Of a DNA stretch of 64,000 nucleotides, positions 34,621-45,529 are shown one piece after another; position 1 is the stretch's first letter; each line of letters starts with the position of its first letter. The notes under the pieces are model-generated. The model ran no database searches. It was not told the DNA's origin and worked only from the letters and a program-made list of their open reading frames with translations. Source of the DNA: Enemella evansiae (GTDB lineage: Bacteria > Pseudomonadota > Alphaproteobacteria > Rhodobacterales > Rhodobacteraceae); NCBI GenBank assembly GCA_017255395.1, contig JAFKDC010000012.1:1-64000 (forward strand), in the 5' to 3' direction. The position numbers and the translations under genes are program-made.

Positions 34621-37404
34621 ATGAGACTGACCGATCACATCACCCGCACGCCCTTTGCCTTCGACACCGACCGGGGGGCAGAGGCGCGGGCCGCCGCGCC
34701 TTTCGCCTCTGGCCCGCTGGCCGATCTGCTGGAGGGGACGGGCGGCTCCAGCCCCTATCTGCTGGGGTTGATCCAGCGCGAGGCGGACTGGCTGGAAGGC
34801 GCGGTCGAGGATATGGACGGCGCGCTTGCGGCGCTGTTCGAGGGGCTGGAGGGTGCCGGCGATCTGCCCGTGGCGCTGCGGCAGGCCAAGCGGCGGGTGG
34901 CGCTGCTGACCGCGCTTGGCGACCTTGGCGGCGCCTGGCCGCTGGAGCGGGTGACCGGCACGCTGACGGATTTCGCCGACGTGGCCGTGGGTCTGGCGCT
35001 GCGGGCCGCCGTCGCGCAGGAGGTGAAGCGCGGCAAGCTGCCCGGCGCCGACGACAGCGCGGTGGAGCAGGCCGGGGGTATCGCCGTCTTCGCCATGGGC
35101 AAGATGGGCGCGCACGAACTGAACTACAGCAGCGACATCGACCTGATCTGCCTCTTCGACGAAACCCGCTATGACCGCGACGATTATCACGATGCGCGCG
35201 CCAGTCTTGTCCGGGCGACGCGCAGGATGGCGGCCACGCTGAACGACCTGACCGGCGACGGCTATGTCTTTCGCACCGACCTGCGGCTGCGGCCCGATCC
35301 CGCCGTCACGCCGGTCTGCATGGCGATGGAGGCGGCGGAACGCTACTACGAAAGCCTTGGGCGGACGTGGGAGCGGGCGGCCTATATCAAGGCGCGTGTC
35401 TGCGCCGGGGATTTCGCCGCCGGAGAGCGCTTTCTGACCGCGCTGCGCCCCTTCGTCTGGCGGCGGCATCTGGATTTCGCCGCCATTCAGGACGCCCACG
35501 ATATGCGGCTGAAGATCCGCGAGCACAAGGGGCGGCACGGGCGCATCGCGCTGCCGGGCCACAACATGAAGCTGGGCCGCGGCGGCATCCGCGAGATCGA
35601 GTTCTTCACCCAGACCCGCCAGTTGATCGCGGGTGGACGCGACCCGGACCTGCGGGCGCGCGGCACCGTCGAGGGGCTGGCGCGGCTGACCGAGAAGGGC
35701 TGGCTGCCCGGCGATGTCTCGGACAAGCTGGCGGAGCATTACCGTGCCCACCGCGAGGTGGAGCACCGCGTGCAGATGGTCAACGACGCGCAGACCCATA
35801 CGCTGCCCGAGGCGCCCGAGGGCATGGCGCGGCTGGCCTGCCTCATGGGGGTAGAGCTGGACCCCTGGCAGAAGGAACTGCGCGCGCGGTTGACCGAGGT
35901 GCATGAGCTGACCGAGGGGTTCTTCGCCCCCGATGCGCGCGGCAGCGTCGAGACGCCCGAGGTCTTCGAGAACAGCGAGTTGCCCTCGCGCTGGCCGACC
36001 TATCCCTGTCTGCGTTCGTCGCGCGCGGTGGAGATCTTCAAGCGGCTGAAGCCCGAGATCCTGCGCCGTCTGGCAGAGGCGGCGCGGCCCGAAGAGGCGC
36101 TGACCGCCTTCGACGGCTTCCTGTCGCGGCTGCCCGCCGGGGTGCAGGTCTTTTCGCTGCTGGATTCGAACGCGCAGCTGCTGGACCTGCTGGCGGATAT
36201 CGCCGGGACCTCGCCGGATCTGGCGCATTACCTTGCGCGCAATGCCTCGGTCTTCGATGCGGTGATCGCGGGGGATTTCTTCGCGCCCTGGCCGGGCCGG
36301 GTGGCGCTGACGGAGGCGCTGCGCGACAGGCTGGCGCAAGAGACCGATTACGAGACCCGGCTGGACCAGGCGCGGCGCTGGCAGAAGGACTGGCACTTCC
36401 GCATCGGCGTGCATCTGCTGCGTGGCCTGATGGAGACCGAGGAGGCGGGCGCCGCCTATGCCGATCTGGCCGAGGCGGTTCTGGCGGCGCTCTGGCCCGT
36501 GGTGCAGGAGGAATTCGCGACCAAGCACGGCGCGGCGCCGGGGCGCGGGGCGGTGGTGCTGGGGATGGGCTCGCTGGGCTCTGCCCGTCTGCACGCGCGG
36601 TCGGACCTCGACCTGATCGTGATCTACGATCCGGACGGGGTCGAGGCCTCGGAGGGGCGGCGTCCCTTGCCCGCGCGCACCTATTATGCGCGGCTGACGC
36701 AGGCGTTGATCACCGCCATGACCGCGCCCATGGCCGAGGGGCGGCTTTACGAGGTCGACATGCGGCTGCGGCCCTCGGGCAACCAGGGGCCGGTCGCGAC
36801 CTCGCTGGAGGCCTTCACCAGCTACCAGCGCACCGAGGCTTGGGTCTGGGAGCATCTGGCCCTGACGCGGGCCCGGGTGCTGGCGGGCCCGCCGGCGCTT
36901 GGCGAGGAGGTCGAGGCCTTCCGGCGCGAGATCCTTGGCCAGCCGCGGGAGCGGGCCGAGATCCTGACGGCGCTGGCCGGGATGCGGCGGCGGATCGCCG
37001 CGGCGAAGGGCAAGGGCGATCCCTGGGATGCCAAGATCGGACGCGGGCGGATGCAGGAGATCGAGTTGCTGGCGCAAAGCGCATCCCTGCTGTCGGGCAA
37101 GGCGGTGCGGCAGGTGCCGCGCGCGCTGCGCGGGGCGGCATGGATCGAGGCGGAGGATCGCGAAACGCTGGTTGCGGCCTATGCGCTGTGCGCGTCCGTG
37201 CAGACCGGGGCGCAGCTTCTGAGCGATGCGGCGCTGGACCCGGAGCGGCTGGGCGCCGGGGGGCGGGCCCTGATGGAACGGCTGGGCGGCGTGTCGCCCT
37301 TCGACGGCCTTCTGCCGGAACTGGAGCAGCGCACGACGGCGGCGGCGGCGATCCTCGACAGGATTTTGCCGGAGGAACGGGGTGCGGACGCGTATGAAGG
37401 GTGA
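34621..37404 (+). CDS. glnE: Bifunctional glutamine synthetase adenylyltransferase/deadenylyltransferase
   Basis: A 927-residue enzyme controlling glutamine synthetase activity in response to PII. It has two nucleotidyltransferase domains: GKMGAHELNYSSDIDLICLF (near residues 160-177) for de-adenylylation and GMGSLGSARLHARSDLDLIV (near 648-667) for adenylylation. KLGRGGIREIEFFTQTRQL and IGRGRMQEIELLAQSASLL are the matching GlnE blocks. ATG 34621 is taken as the start because the upstream frame has no family residues. The next gene overlaps its 3' end. Confidence 0.96.
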   Translation: MRLTDHITRTPFAFDTDRGAEARAAAPFASGPLADLLEGTGGSSPYLLGLIQREADWLEGAVEDMDGALAALFEGLEGAGDLPVALRQAKRRVALLTALGDLGGAWPLERVTGTLTDFADVAVGLALRAAVAQEVKRGKLPGADDSAVEQAGGIAVFAMGKMGAHELNYSSDIDLICLFDETRYDRDDYHDARASLVRATRRMAATLNDLTGDGYVFRTDLRLRPDPAVTPVCMAMEAAERYYESLGRTWERAAYIKARVCAGDFAAGERFLTALRPFVWRRHLDFAAIQDAHDMRLKIREHKGRHGRIALPGHNMKLGRGGIREIEFFTQTRQLIAGGRDPDLRARGTVEGLARLTEKGWLPGDVSDKLAEHYRAHREVEHRVQMVNDAQTHTLPEAPEGMARLACLMGVELDPWQKELRARLTEVHELTEGFFAPDARGSVETPEVFENSELPSRWPTYPCLRSSRAVEIFKRLKPEILRRLAEAARPEEALTAFDGFLSRLPAGVQVFSLLDSNAQLLDLLADIAGTSPDLAHYLARNASVFDAVIAGDFFAPWPGRVALTEALRDRLAQETDYETRLDQARRWQKDWHFRIGVHLLRGLMETEEAGAAYADLAEAVLAALWPVVQEEFATKHGAAPGRGAVVLGMGSLGSARLHARSDLDLIVIYDPDGVEASEGRRPLPARTYYARLTQALITAMTAPMAEGRLYEVDMRLRPSGNQGPVATSLEAFTSYQRTEAWVWEHLALTRARVLAGPPALGEEVEAFRREILGQPRERAEILTALAGMRRRIAAAKGKGDPWDAKIGRGRMQEIELLAQSASLLSGKAVRQVPRALRGAAWIEAEDRETLVAAYALCASVQTGAQLLSDAALDPERLGAGGRALMERLGGVSPFDGLLPELEQRTTAAAAILDRILPEERGADAYEG

Positions 37405-37660
37405 TGCCTTTGATGCCAAGGGGCTGATCGCAGAGGCCTACCGGATCGAGGGGATCGGGCCGGGGGAATGCCGGTCGATCTTTCTGGACTGGGCCCTGTC
37501 GCTGCCCGCCGATGTCGATCAGGCTGCGGCGCTGCGCGCGCTGCTGGAGCGTCACGGGGTCGAGGGGCACCCGATGACGGCGGTCCTGCGCGAGGCGACA
37601 CTGCCGATGCAGGGCGGGCGCCGTGGCGGCTGGCGTGGGCGCCGGCCGCCGGAGCACTGA
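37394..37660 (+). CDS. Conserved-looking small protein of unknown function
   Basis: An 88-residue acidic protein with a basic Gly/Arg tail. ATG 37394 lies 11 nt inside the end of glnE, a coupling overlap; a GTG at 37382 is possible. The segment FDAKGLIAEAYRIEGIGPGECRSIFLDWALSLP is well ordered helical sequence and the tail reads MQGGRRGGWRGRRPPEH. No family is recognised; co-translation with glnE is the only contextual clue. Confidence 0.7.
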   Translation: MKGDAFDAKGLIAEAYRIEGIGPGECRSIFLDWALSLPADVDQAAALRALLERHGVEGHPMTAVLREATLPMQGGRRGGWRGRRPPEH

Positions 37661-37679
37661 GGCCGCATCCGGCGGGGGC

Positions 37680-37723
37680 GGAAATTTCCAAAATTTCCGG
37701 GCCGTTTTCCGGGTCGGAAAACG
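37680..37723. repeat. Tandem stem-loop pair C (3' of eda)
   Basis: GGAAATTT/AAATTTCC (37680-37698) and CGTTTTCC/GGAAAACG (37703-37723) form two neighbouring hairpins, ending 8 nt beyond the eda stop codon on the minus strand. The design matches pairs A, B and D although the sequences differ. Confidence 0.75.
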
Positions 37724-37731
37724 CGCGGGCC

Positions 37732-38379
37732 TCAGGGGCGGGGCAGGGCGGCGGCCTCGGCGGCCAGTCTCTCGATGGCGCCCCAGTCGCCGGAAGTCAC
37801 CCGGTCCTTGGGGGCGACCCAGCTGCCGCCGCAGCACATCACGTTGGGCAGTGACAGGTAGTCGGCGACGTTGGCCATGCTGACGCCGCCGGTAGGGCAG
37901 AATTTCACCTGCGGGATCGGGGCGCCGATGGCCTTGAGCGCCGGTGCGCCGCCATTGGCCTCGGCGGGAAAGAACTTCTGCACGGTGTAGCCGCGTTCCA
38001 GCAGGCGCATCACCTCGGAGGAGGTGGCGGCGCCGGGCAGCAGCGGCAGGCCCGCCTCTTCGCAGGCCGAGAGCACCGTGTCGGTCGCGCCCGGCGAGAC
38101 GCCGAATTTCGCGCCCGCGTCCACGGCGTTCTGCACGTCCTTGGGCGTGAGCAGTGTCCCGGCGCCGACGACGCCGCCCTCGACTTTTGCCATCTCGCGG
38201 ATCACGTCCAGTGCGGCGGGGGTGCGCAGGGTCACTTCGAGCACCGGCAGGCCACCCTTGACCAGCGCCTTCGCCAGACCCTCGGCCTGCGCTGCGTCAT
38301 CGACGACCAGAACCGGGATCACCGGGGCGAGGCGGCAGAGTTTCTCGGCCTCGGCGGAGGCGGCTTCGGGGGTGATCAT
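37732..38379 (-). CDS. eda: 2-keto-3-deoxy-6-phosphogluconate (KDPG) aldolase
   Basis: A 215-residue class I aldolase that splits KDPG into pyruvate and glyceraldehyde 3-phosphate, the last step of the Entner-Doudoroff pathway. The general base Glu is in [11 protein letters not shown] and the Schiff-base Lys is in [14 protein letters not shown] at 38377-38379 starts [14 protein letters not shown]. It follows edd by 95 nt on the same strand with a composite repeat between them. Confidence 0.96.
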   Translation of the reverse strand: MITPEAASAEAEKLCRLAPVIPVLVVDDAAQAEGLAKALVKGGLPVLEVTLRTPAALDVIREMAKVEGGVVGAGTLLTPKDVQNAVDAGAKFGVSPGATDTVLSACEEAGLPLLPGAATSSEVMRLLERGYTVQKFFPAEANGGAPALKAIGAPIPQVKFCPTGGVSMANVADYLSLPNVMCCGGSWVAPKDRVTSGDWGAIERLAAEAAALPRP

Positions 38380-38402
38380 GGGCGGGCCTTTGCGTTGCTT
38401 GG

Positions 38403-38449
38403 CCGGGGGCGGGAGCCTCCGGCGGGGATATTTAGGGACAGAAGAAACC
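38403..38449 (-). repeat. Composite border repeat, copy 2 (divergent)
   Basis: On the minus strand it reads CTTCTGTCCCTAAATATCCC and then a G/C-rich hairpin remnant (GGAGGCTCCC). The order of parts is as in the copies at 10676, 43958 and 57304, but the sequence is less conserved. It lies in the edd-eda gap. Confidence 0.5.
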
Positions 38450-38474
38450 AGGTGGGTCGCTTGGGGATTCGGCG

Positions 38475-40280
38475 TCACACCACCACGGCGGCGCCATTGG
38501 ACGCAAGGCCCACGTTCTGGCGGAAGGCGGCGAAAAGCTCGCGGCCGACGCCGTGGCCGTTGCCGGAGAGGTCGGCGGTGGCGGGGTCGCGGCTGTCGAA
38601 ATCGGGCGCGAGGCATTCGATGGTGCCCGCCGTGGCATCGACGCGGATCACGTCGCCGTCGCGGACGCGGGCGAGCGGGCCGCCGTGCGCCGCCTCGGGC
38701 GAGACGTGGATGGCGGCGGGGACCTTGCCCGAGGCCCCCGACATGCGGCCATCGGTGACGAGCGCCACCTTCAGCCCGCGGTCCTGAAGCACTGCGAGGG
38801 TGGGGGTCAGGCCGTGCAGTTCGGGCATGCCGTTGGACGAGGGTCCCTGAAAGCGGACGACGACCACGGTGTCCTCGGTGAATTCCCCGGCCTTGAAGGC
38901 GGTCTTGACGGCCTCCTGATCCTGAAACACGCGGGCCTTGGCCTCGATCACATGGCGCTCGGGCGCGACGGCGGAGACCTTGATCATGCCGTGGCCGAGG
39001 TTGCCGTGCAGTTGTTTCAGCCCGCCGGTCTTCTGGAAGGGATCGCTGGTGGGGCGCAGGATGCGGTCGTTCTGCGTGTTGCGGTCGGCCTCGACCCAAG
39101 TCAGGCGGCCATCCAGAACCTTGGGTTCCTGCGTGTAGCGGCTGAGCCCGTCGCCCGCCACGGTGGAGACGTCATCGTGCAGCAGGCCCGCCTCCAGCAG
39201 GTTGGCCATCATGTATTGCAGCCCGCCCGCTGCGTGGAAATGGTTCACGTCCGCCAGCCCGTTCGGATAGACCTTGGCCATCAGCGGCGTCACCGAGGAG
39301 ATCTCGTCGAAGTCCTCAAGCTCCAGCGCGATCCCGGCGGCGCGGGCCATGGCGGGCATGTGCAGCACGAGGTTGGTCGAGCCGCCCGTCGCCATCAGGC
39401 CGACCATGCCGTTGACGAAAGCCTTGGCGTCGAGGATCTCGGACACCGGGCGGTAGTCGTTGCCGAGGTTGGTGATCTGCAGCGCCCGTTCCGTGCCTGC
39501 CACGGTCAGCGCGTCGCGCAGCGGCGTGTTCGGGTTCACGAAGGAGGCCCCGGGCAGGTGCAGCCCCATGAATTCCATCAGCATCTGGTTGGAGTTCGCG
39601 GTGCCGTAGAAGGTGCAGGTGCCAGGCGAGTGATAAGAGGCCATCTCGGCCTTCATCAATTCGTCGCGCCCGATCTCTCCGGTGGCGAACTGCTGGCGGA
39701 CCTTGGCCTTTTCGTCGTTGGGCAGGCCCGAGGGCATCGGACCGGCGGGCAGGAAGATGCCGGGGATGTAGCCGAAGGTGGCCGCCGCGATCACCAGCCC
39801 GGGCACGATCTTGTCGCAGACGCCGAGGTAGACGGCGGCGTCGAAGGTGTTGTGGCTGAGGCTGACACCGGCGGCCAGCGCGATCACGTCGCGGGAAAAC
39901 AGCGAAAGCTCCATCCCGACCTGACCCTGCGTGACGCCGTCGCACATGGCCGGAACACCGCCCGCCACCTGCGCGGTGCCGCCGGCGGCGCGCGCGGTGT
40001 CGCGGATCAGCTGCGGAAAGCGCTCGAAGGGCTGGTGCGCCGAGAGCATGTCGTTGTAGGCGGTGACGATGCCGATGTTGGGCGCCTGACCGGTGGCGAG
40101 CGCGTCCTGATCGGCGCCCATGGCGGCATAGGCATGGGCCTGGTTGCCGCAGGTCAGGTGGGCGCGGCGCGGGCCCTCGTCGGCGGCGCGGCGCATCCGG
40201 TCGAGGTAGGTGTCGCGCATCTGGTGCGACCGTTCTTCGATGCGATCCGTCACGCGGGCGATGGTGTCGTTGAGCGCCAT
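38475..40280 (-). CDS. edd: 6-phosphogluconate dehydratase
   Basis: A 601-residue IlvD/Edd-family Fe-S dehydratase converting 6-phosphogluconate to KDPG. Signature regions are [48 protein letters not shown] and [22 protein letters not shown]. Length matches E. coli Edd (603). CAT at 40278-40280 starts [18 protein letters not shown]. With eda it forms the Entner-Doudoroff operon under a gluconate-type operator at 40324. Confidence 0.97.
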   Translation of the reverse strand: MALNDTIARVTDRIEERSHQMRDTYLDRMRRAADEGPRRAHLTCGNQAHAYAAMGADQDALATGQAPNIGIVTAYNDMLSAHQPFERFPQLIRDTARAAGGTAQVAGGVPAMCDGVTQGQVGMELSLFSRDVIALAAGVSLSHNTFDAAVYLGVCDKIVPGLVIAAATFGYIPGIFLPAGPMPSGLPNDEKAKVRQQFATGEIGRDELMKAEMASYHSPGTCTFYGTANSNQMLMEFMGLHLPGASFVNPNTPLRDALTVAGTERALQITNLGNDYRPVSEILDAKAFVNGMVGLMATGGSTNLVLHMPAMARAAGIALELEDFDEISSVTPLMAKVYPNGLADVNHFHAAGGLQYMMANLLEAGLLHDDVSTVAGDGLSRYTQEPKVLDGRLTWVEADRNTQNDRILRPTSDPFQKTGGLKQLHGNLGHGMIKVSAVAPERHVIEAKARVFQDQEAVKTAFKAGEFTEDTVVVVRFQGPSSNGMPELHGLTPTLAVLQDRGLKVALVTDGRMSGASGKVPAAIHVSPEAAHGGPLARVRDGDVIRVDATAGTIECLAPDFDSRDPATADLSGNGHGVGRELFAAFRQNVGLASNGAAVVV

Positions 40281-40323
40281 GGGGGCCTCCGATCCTGCAA
40301 GCTGGCTTGTCGGCAACCTAATC

Positions 40324-40339
40324 CTGTTAGCGGTAACAG
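40324..40339. promoter_or_regulatory. GntR/LacI-type operator upstream of edd
   Basis: CTGTTAGCGGTAACAG has perfect 6-bp arms CTGTTA/TAACAG around GCGG, 44 nt before the edd start. It matches the ATGTTA-N4-TAACAT pattern of the E. coli gluconate repressor GntR at 10 of 12 arm positions. A LacI-family regulator of sugar-acid use is the likely binder; no such gene is in the window. Confidence 0.7.
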
Positions 40340-40461
40340 TAAAGGGGCCGACAGACCGCAAGGCGCGGAAAAGCCCCGCCGCCCGGATGTCCTGCGCGGA
40401 AACCGGGCAGAGCGCGCGTGGGTGCTTTCCGCCGCGCGCGTTTGCGGCTATGGCGTGGGCC

Positions 40462-41658
40462 ATGAGCACCCTGACCGACCGCCCCGTCCTGCGACTCCTG
40501 CCCAAAGCCAATGCCCGCGCGATCCGCCGCGGCGCGCCATGGGTCTTCGACAACGAACTGGTGATGGACCGCCGCACGCGCGGCATCGCCCCCGGCACCA
40601 TCGCCACGCTGGTGGACCACGAGCGCGCCGAACTGGCGACCGTGGCCGTGAACCCGGCGTCCAAGATCGTGGCGCGGGTGCTGGACCGCGCGCAGGTCGA
40701 GATCGACACCGACTGGCTGAGCGCGCGCGTCGAGAAGGCGCTGTCGCTGCGCGAACGGGTCTATGGCGCGCCCTTCTACCGGCTGATCCACGCCGAGGCG
40801 GACGGTTTTCCGGGCCTGATCGTGGACCGCTTCGGCGACGTGCTGGTGGTGCAGCCCAACGCGGCATGGATCGACACGCTGCTGGATCCGCTGACCGCCG
40901 TTCTGGCGGCGGTGACCCGCTGCACTGTGGTGCTGAAGAACGCCTCTGGCCGGGGCCGCACGCTGGAGGGGCTGGACGATGCGGATGCCGTCCTGCTGGG
41001 GCAGGCGCCCACCGCGCCGGTGCCGGTCGAGATGAACGGCGCGACCTACATGGCGGACGTCGTGGGCGGCCAGAAGACCGGCCTTTTCTACGACCAGCGC
41101 GAGAACCAGGCCTTTGCCCAGCGGCTGGCGCAGGGGGCCTCGGTCGTCGACATCTTCAGCCATGTCGGCGGCTTCGGCCTCGCGGCGGCAGCGGGTGGCG
41201 CGAAAAGCGTGCTTTGCGTCGACAGTTCCGCCCCCGCGCTGGAACTTGCGACCAAGGGCGCCGAGGCCATGGCGCTGGGGGATCGCTTCGCCACGCGGCA
41301 GGGCGACGCCTTCGCCACGATGGAGGCGCTGGCGCAAGAGAACAAACGCTTCGACCTCGTGGTCTGCGACCCGCCCGCCTTCGCCCCGGCGAAACCAGCG
41401 CTGGAGAAGGGCCTGCGCGCCTATGAACGGGTCGCGCGGCTTGGGGCGGCGCTGGTCAAGGACGACGGCTACCTCGTGCTCTGTTCCTGTTCGCATGCTG
41501 CCGATCTCGCCAGCTTCACCGGCGCCTGCCTGCGCGGCATGGGACGCGCGGGGCGGCGGGCGACGCTGATCCACACCGGCTTTGCGGGCGCGGACCACCC
41601 GCAACTGCCTCAACTGGCGGAATCAGGTTACCTGAAGGCGCTGTTCTGCCGGCTGTGA
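40462..41658 (+). CDS. Class I SAM-dependent rRNA methyltransferase, RlmI-like
   Basis: A 398-residue enzyme with an N-terminal PUA domain ([25 protein letters not shown]) and a C-terminal Rossmann methyltransferase: [37 protein letters not shown] (SAM loop), [12 protein letters not shown] (active-site DPP) and [11 protein letters not shown]. The family makes m5C in 23S rRNA. ATG 40462 is used; an in-frame ATG at 40450 is also possible. Its stop overlaps the start of the PIN gene. Confidence 0.92.
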   Translation: MSTLTDRPVLRLLPKANARAIRRGAPWVFDNELVMDRRTRGIAPGTIATLVDHERAELATVAVNPASKIVARVLDRAQVEIDTDWLSARVEKALSLRERVYGAPFYRLIHAEADGFPGLIVDRFGDVLVVQPNAAWIDTLLDPLTAVLAAVTRCTVVLKNASGRGRTLEGLDDADAVLLGQAPTAPVPVEMNGATYMADVVGGQKTGLFYDQRENQAFAQRLAQGASVVDIFSHVGGFGLAAAAGGAKSVLCVDSSAPALELATKGAEAMALGDRFATRQGDAFATMEALAQENKRFDLVVCDPPAFAPAKPALEKGLRAYERVARLGAALVKDDGYLVLCSCSHAADLASFTGACLRGMGRAGRRATLIHTGFAGADHPQLPQLAESGYLKALFCRL

Positions 41659-42197
41659 AGGTCCTGCTGGATACCTGCGTCCTGTACCCGACGGTGATGC
41701 GCGAGATGCTGCTGGGCGCGGCGGGGCAGGGGCTGTTCACCCCGCTCTGGTCCGCCCGCATCCTCGAGGAATGGGCGCTGGCGGCGCGCAAGATCGGCCC
41801 CGGGGGCGAGACGCAGGCCCGGGGCGAGATCGCCATGGCCGGCGCCAACTGGCCCAAGGCGCAGGTGACTTGGCCGCCCTCGCTGGAATCGCGGCTCTGG
41901 CTGCCGGACGCGAATGACGTGCATGTGCTGGCGGCGGCGGTGGCCGGGTCGGCGGATGTGATCGTGACGATGAACGCCAAGGATTTCCCGCGCAACCTGC
42001 TTGCCGAGGAAGGCCTGTCGCGCGTCGATCCCGACGCCTTCCTGCAAGGCTTGCACGAGGCCAACCCCGAGGCGCTGGCCCATGTGGCGGACCGGGTGCT
42101 GGCCGAGGCCCGGCGTCTGTCGGGTGAGGACTGGACCCGGCGCGCGCTGATGAAGAAGGCCCGCCTGCCACGCCTCGGCAAGGCGCTGGACCGGTAA
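41655..42197 (+). CDS. PIN-domain protein (RSP_2648 type)
   Basis: A 180-residue protein with a PIN nuclease fold: first acidic residue in [11 protein letters not shown], a middle acidic in RILEEWALAAR, then WLPDANDVHVLAAAVAGSADVIVTMNAKDFP with the later acidic residues. It starts at GTG 41655 overlapping the TGA of the methyltransferase by 4 nt. PIN proteins are usually metal-dependent RNases, often VapC toxins, but no antitoxin gene lies beside it; the coupling to an rRNA methyltransferase suggests a housekeeping RNA role (inference). Confidence 0.88.
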   Translation: MKVLLDTCVLYPTVMREMLLGAAGQGLFTPLWSARILEEWALAARKIGPGGETQARGEIAMAGANWPKAQVTWPPSLESRLWLPDANDVHVLAAAVAGSADVIVTMNAKDFPRNLLAEEGLSRVDPDAFLQGLHEANPEALAHVADRVLAEARRLSGEDWTRRALMKKARLPRLGKALDR

Positions 42198-42329
42198 AGA
42201 CGGGGCACCAACCGTCCAGCGAAATGCGTGCCTAGGGACGGTTCGCGCTTCCTGTGGCGCGGCAGCGGGTTGTCGGCGCCGCCCCGGGCGTCTATCACGA
42301 AGAAAATCTGATGAATTCGGTCGGACTCC

Positions 42330-43445
42330 GTGACTGCACCAAAGACCTTACCGCGCCTGGAAATCCGCGATATCACCCGCAGCTTTGACGGCAAGCGGGT
42401 GGTGGATCGCGTCTCGCTGAGCATCGCGCCCGGCCAGGTCACCTGCCTGCTGGGGCCCTCCGGCTGCGGCAAATCCACGACGCTGCGCATGATCGCGGGC
42501 GTCGAGATGCAGGACAGCGGCACCATCCATGTCGACGGCCAGCTTGTCTGCGACACGGTCTTCCGGGTGCCGCCGGAACGGCGCTCGATCGGGCTGATGT
42601 TTCAGGACTTCGCCCTCTTCCCGCACCTTAGCGTGGGCGAGAACGTGGCCTTCGGGCTGAAGGGGGGCGGTGCTGACCGCAAGGCGCGGGCGCACAGGCT
42701 GCTCGACCGCGTCGGTCTGGCACATTTCATCGACGAGTTCCCGCACCAGCTTTCGGGCGGAGAGCAGCAGCGGGTGGCCCTGGCCCGCGCGCTGGCGCCC
42801 AGCCCGCGCATCATGCTGATGGACGAGCCCTTCTCGGGCCTCGACAACCGGTTGCGCGACGGCATCCGGGACGAGACGCTGGATCTGCTGAAGGAAGAGG
42901 GCGCGGGCGTCCTGCTGGTCACCCACGAACCCGAAGAGGCGATGCGCATGGCCGACGAGATCGCGCTGATGCGCGCGGGCCGGATCGTGCAGCGCGGCGC
43001 GCCCTATACGATCTACAACGCCCCCGCCGACCGCGACGCCATGGCCTTCTTCAGCGATATCAACATCGTGCGGGCCACGGCGCGGGGGGCGCTGGCGGAT
43101 ACGCCCTTCGGCCCCTTCCTGGCTCCGGGCGTGGCCGACGGCACCGAGGTCGAGATCGTCTTTCGCCCGCAGCATGTGGGCATCGACTTCGACCGCGGCG
43201 GCAGCGGTCCGCTGCCCACGGAACGGGCCGGCACGCCGGCGCGCGGCATCGTCGAACGGGCGCGTTTCATGGGGTCGGAAAGCCTGATAGAGTTCCGCAT
43301 GGACCACGACGGCCAGATGCTGAAAGCGACCGTGCCCAATGTCTTCCTGCCGGAAAAGGGTCGTCCGCTGTGGCTGACGGTGCGGCGAGACCGCTGTTTC
43401 ATCTTCCCCAGAGAGGGCGATAACCCTTCCAGAACAGTGTCCTAG
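42330..43445 (+). CDS. ABC transporter ATP-binding protein, FbpC/PotA-like, without partner genes
   Basis: A 371-residue ATPase: Walker A GPSGCGKST, Q-loop LMFQDFALFPHL, signature LSGGEQQRVALARAL, Walker B IMLMDEPFSGLD, H-loop LVTHEPEEA, and a C-terminal TOBE domain from about residue 240. The pattern matches ferric iron/spermidine-putrescine import ATPases. Start is GTG 42330; an ATG at 42311 is out of frame. No permease or binding protein is adjacent, so it may serve a transporter encoded elsewhere. Its end overlaps the convergent RHH gene by 4 bp. Confidence 0.92.
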   Translation: MTAPKTLPRLEIRDITRSFDGKRVVDRVSLSIAPGQVTCLLGPSGCGKSTTLRMIAGVEMQDSGTIHVDGQLVCDTVFRVPPERRSIGLMFQDFALFPHLSVGENVAFGLKGGGADRKARAHRLLDRVGLAHFIDEFPHQLSGGEQQRVALARALAPSPRIMLMDEPFSGLDNRLRDGIRDETLDLLKEEGAGVLLVTHEPEEAMRMADEIALMRAGRIVQRGAPYTIYNAPADRDAMAFFSDINIVRATARGALADTPFGPFLAPGVADGTEVEIVFRPQHVGIDFDRGGSGPLPTERAGTPARGIVERARFMGSESLIEFRMDHDGQMLKATVPNVFLPEKGRPLWLTVRRDRCFIFPREGDNPSRTVS

Positions 43446-43678
43446 CGGTCGTTCTTCAGGTTTTGCGCGAGCGCGCGCTCCAGCACGAAGACCCGGATCG
43501 CAGAGGCCAGCCCGACCCCGGGATCGCGGCCCGCGTCGATCTCGGCTGCCAGCGCGTTCAGCGGCTTGCCGTCCTCTGCGGCGATGCGCCGGAAGGCCCG
43601 CCAGAAGGCATCCTCCAGCGAGACGGACGTCCGGTGCCCCTGCAGGGTCAGCGAGTGCTTGACCGGGCGCGCGGTCAT
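43442..43678 (-). CDS. Ribbon-helix-helix domain protein
   Basis: A 78-residue protein: strand KHSLTLQGHRTSVSLEDAFWRAFRRIAAEDGKPLNALAAEID fits a ribbon-helix-helix DNA-binding domain, followed by GVGLASAIRVFVLERAL. Such proteins are common in Rhodobacterales. Its start overlaps the stop of the DUF4169 gene by 4 nt, so both form a mini-operon. Confidence 0.85.
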   Translation of the reverse strand: MTARPVKHSLTLQGHRTSVSLEDAFWRAFRRIAAEDGKPLNALAAEIDAGRDPGVGLASAIRVFVLERALAQNLKNDR

Positions 43679-43848
43679 TCGCGCTCGTGCCCGTCCAGAT
43701 CGCGCCGCGCCTTCTCGGCCCGCGCCTCTTCCAGCTGCTTCTCGGCCTTGCTGCGCCCGTGCTTGGCGGCATTCTCGTCGCCCGCGCGGCGCTTCTCGGC
43801 GCGGGCCTTCTGCTTGCGGAATCGGTTCAGGTTCACGGGCTGGGTCAT
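43675..43848 (-). CDS. DUF4169 family protein
   Basis: A 57-residue, highly charged protein (VNLNRFRKQKARAEKRR, then a Lys/Glu/Ala helix ending RRDLDGHERE) with the DUF4169 pattern. CAT at 43846-43848 starts MTQPVNLNRFRK. Function unknown; co-transcribed with the RHH gene. Confidence 0.85.
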   Translation of the reverse strand: MTQPVNLNRFRKQKARAEKRRAGDENAAKHGRSKAEKQLEEARAEKARRDLDGHERE

Positions 43849-43916
43849 GGGCTGAAATCTAGCCGAGGCCCGGTGGCAATTGCCATCCCCAAGAGACCCG
43901 CCGCCCGTCATCAATG

Positions 43917-43958
43917 GAAAAGGGGCGCCCCCTTTGCCGACAGGGCGCCCCTTTCGTC
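43917..43958. terminator. Bidirectional terminator between fumC and the DUF4169 gene
   Basis: AAAGGGGCGCCC (43919-43930) pairs with GGGCGCCCCTTT (43943-43954) over 12 bp. On the minus strand the stem ends in TTTT, consistent with termination of fumC. Confidence 0.75.
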
Positions 43959-44010
43959 TTCTTTGGTCTGAAAATACCTCAGGCGCGCAGCGCGTGGGGG
44001 CAGAGCCCCC
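43958..44010 (+). repeat. Composite border repeat, copy 3
   Basis: CTTCTTTGGT, then CTGAAAAT, ACCTC, 18 variable bases and the hairpin GGGGGCAGAGCCCCC. This is the clearest copy. It abuts the end of fumC. Compare 10676, 38403 and 57304. Confidence 0.7.
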
Positions 44011-44017
44011 TCCCACC

Positions 44018-45418
<1,401 letters not shown>

Positions 45419-45529
45419 GACCTGTCTCCTCGGGTGAGTTCGGGACCCGTCTTACCCACCCGCCCGGAAAAGGCAATGTGTATGCGGTGGTATACGGGCG
45501 CTAACAGGCCGTAGTACTGCCCATTTTCA

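Noticed and set aside
33979-37419. A 1146-codon open frame antisense to glnE
   Set aside because: Only its last 192 codons (a quinone-reductase-like protein) have family features. The rest mirrors the third-position GC bias of glnE and reads as low-complexity Arg/Gly/Gln.
41655-43678. A possible toxin-antitoxin pair made of the PIN and ribbon-helix-helix genes
   Set aside because: They lie 1.2 kb apart on opposite strands with an ABC ATPase gene between them.
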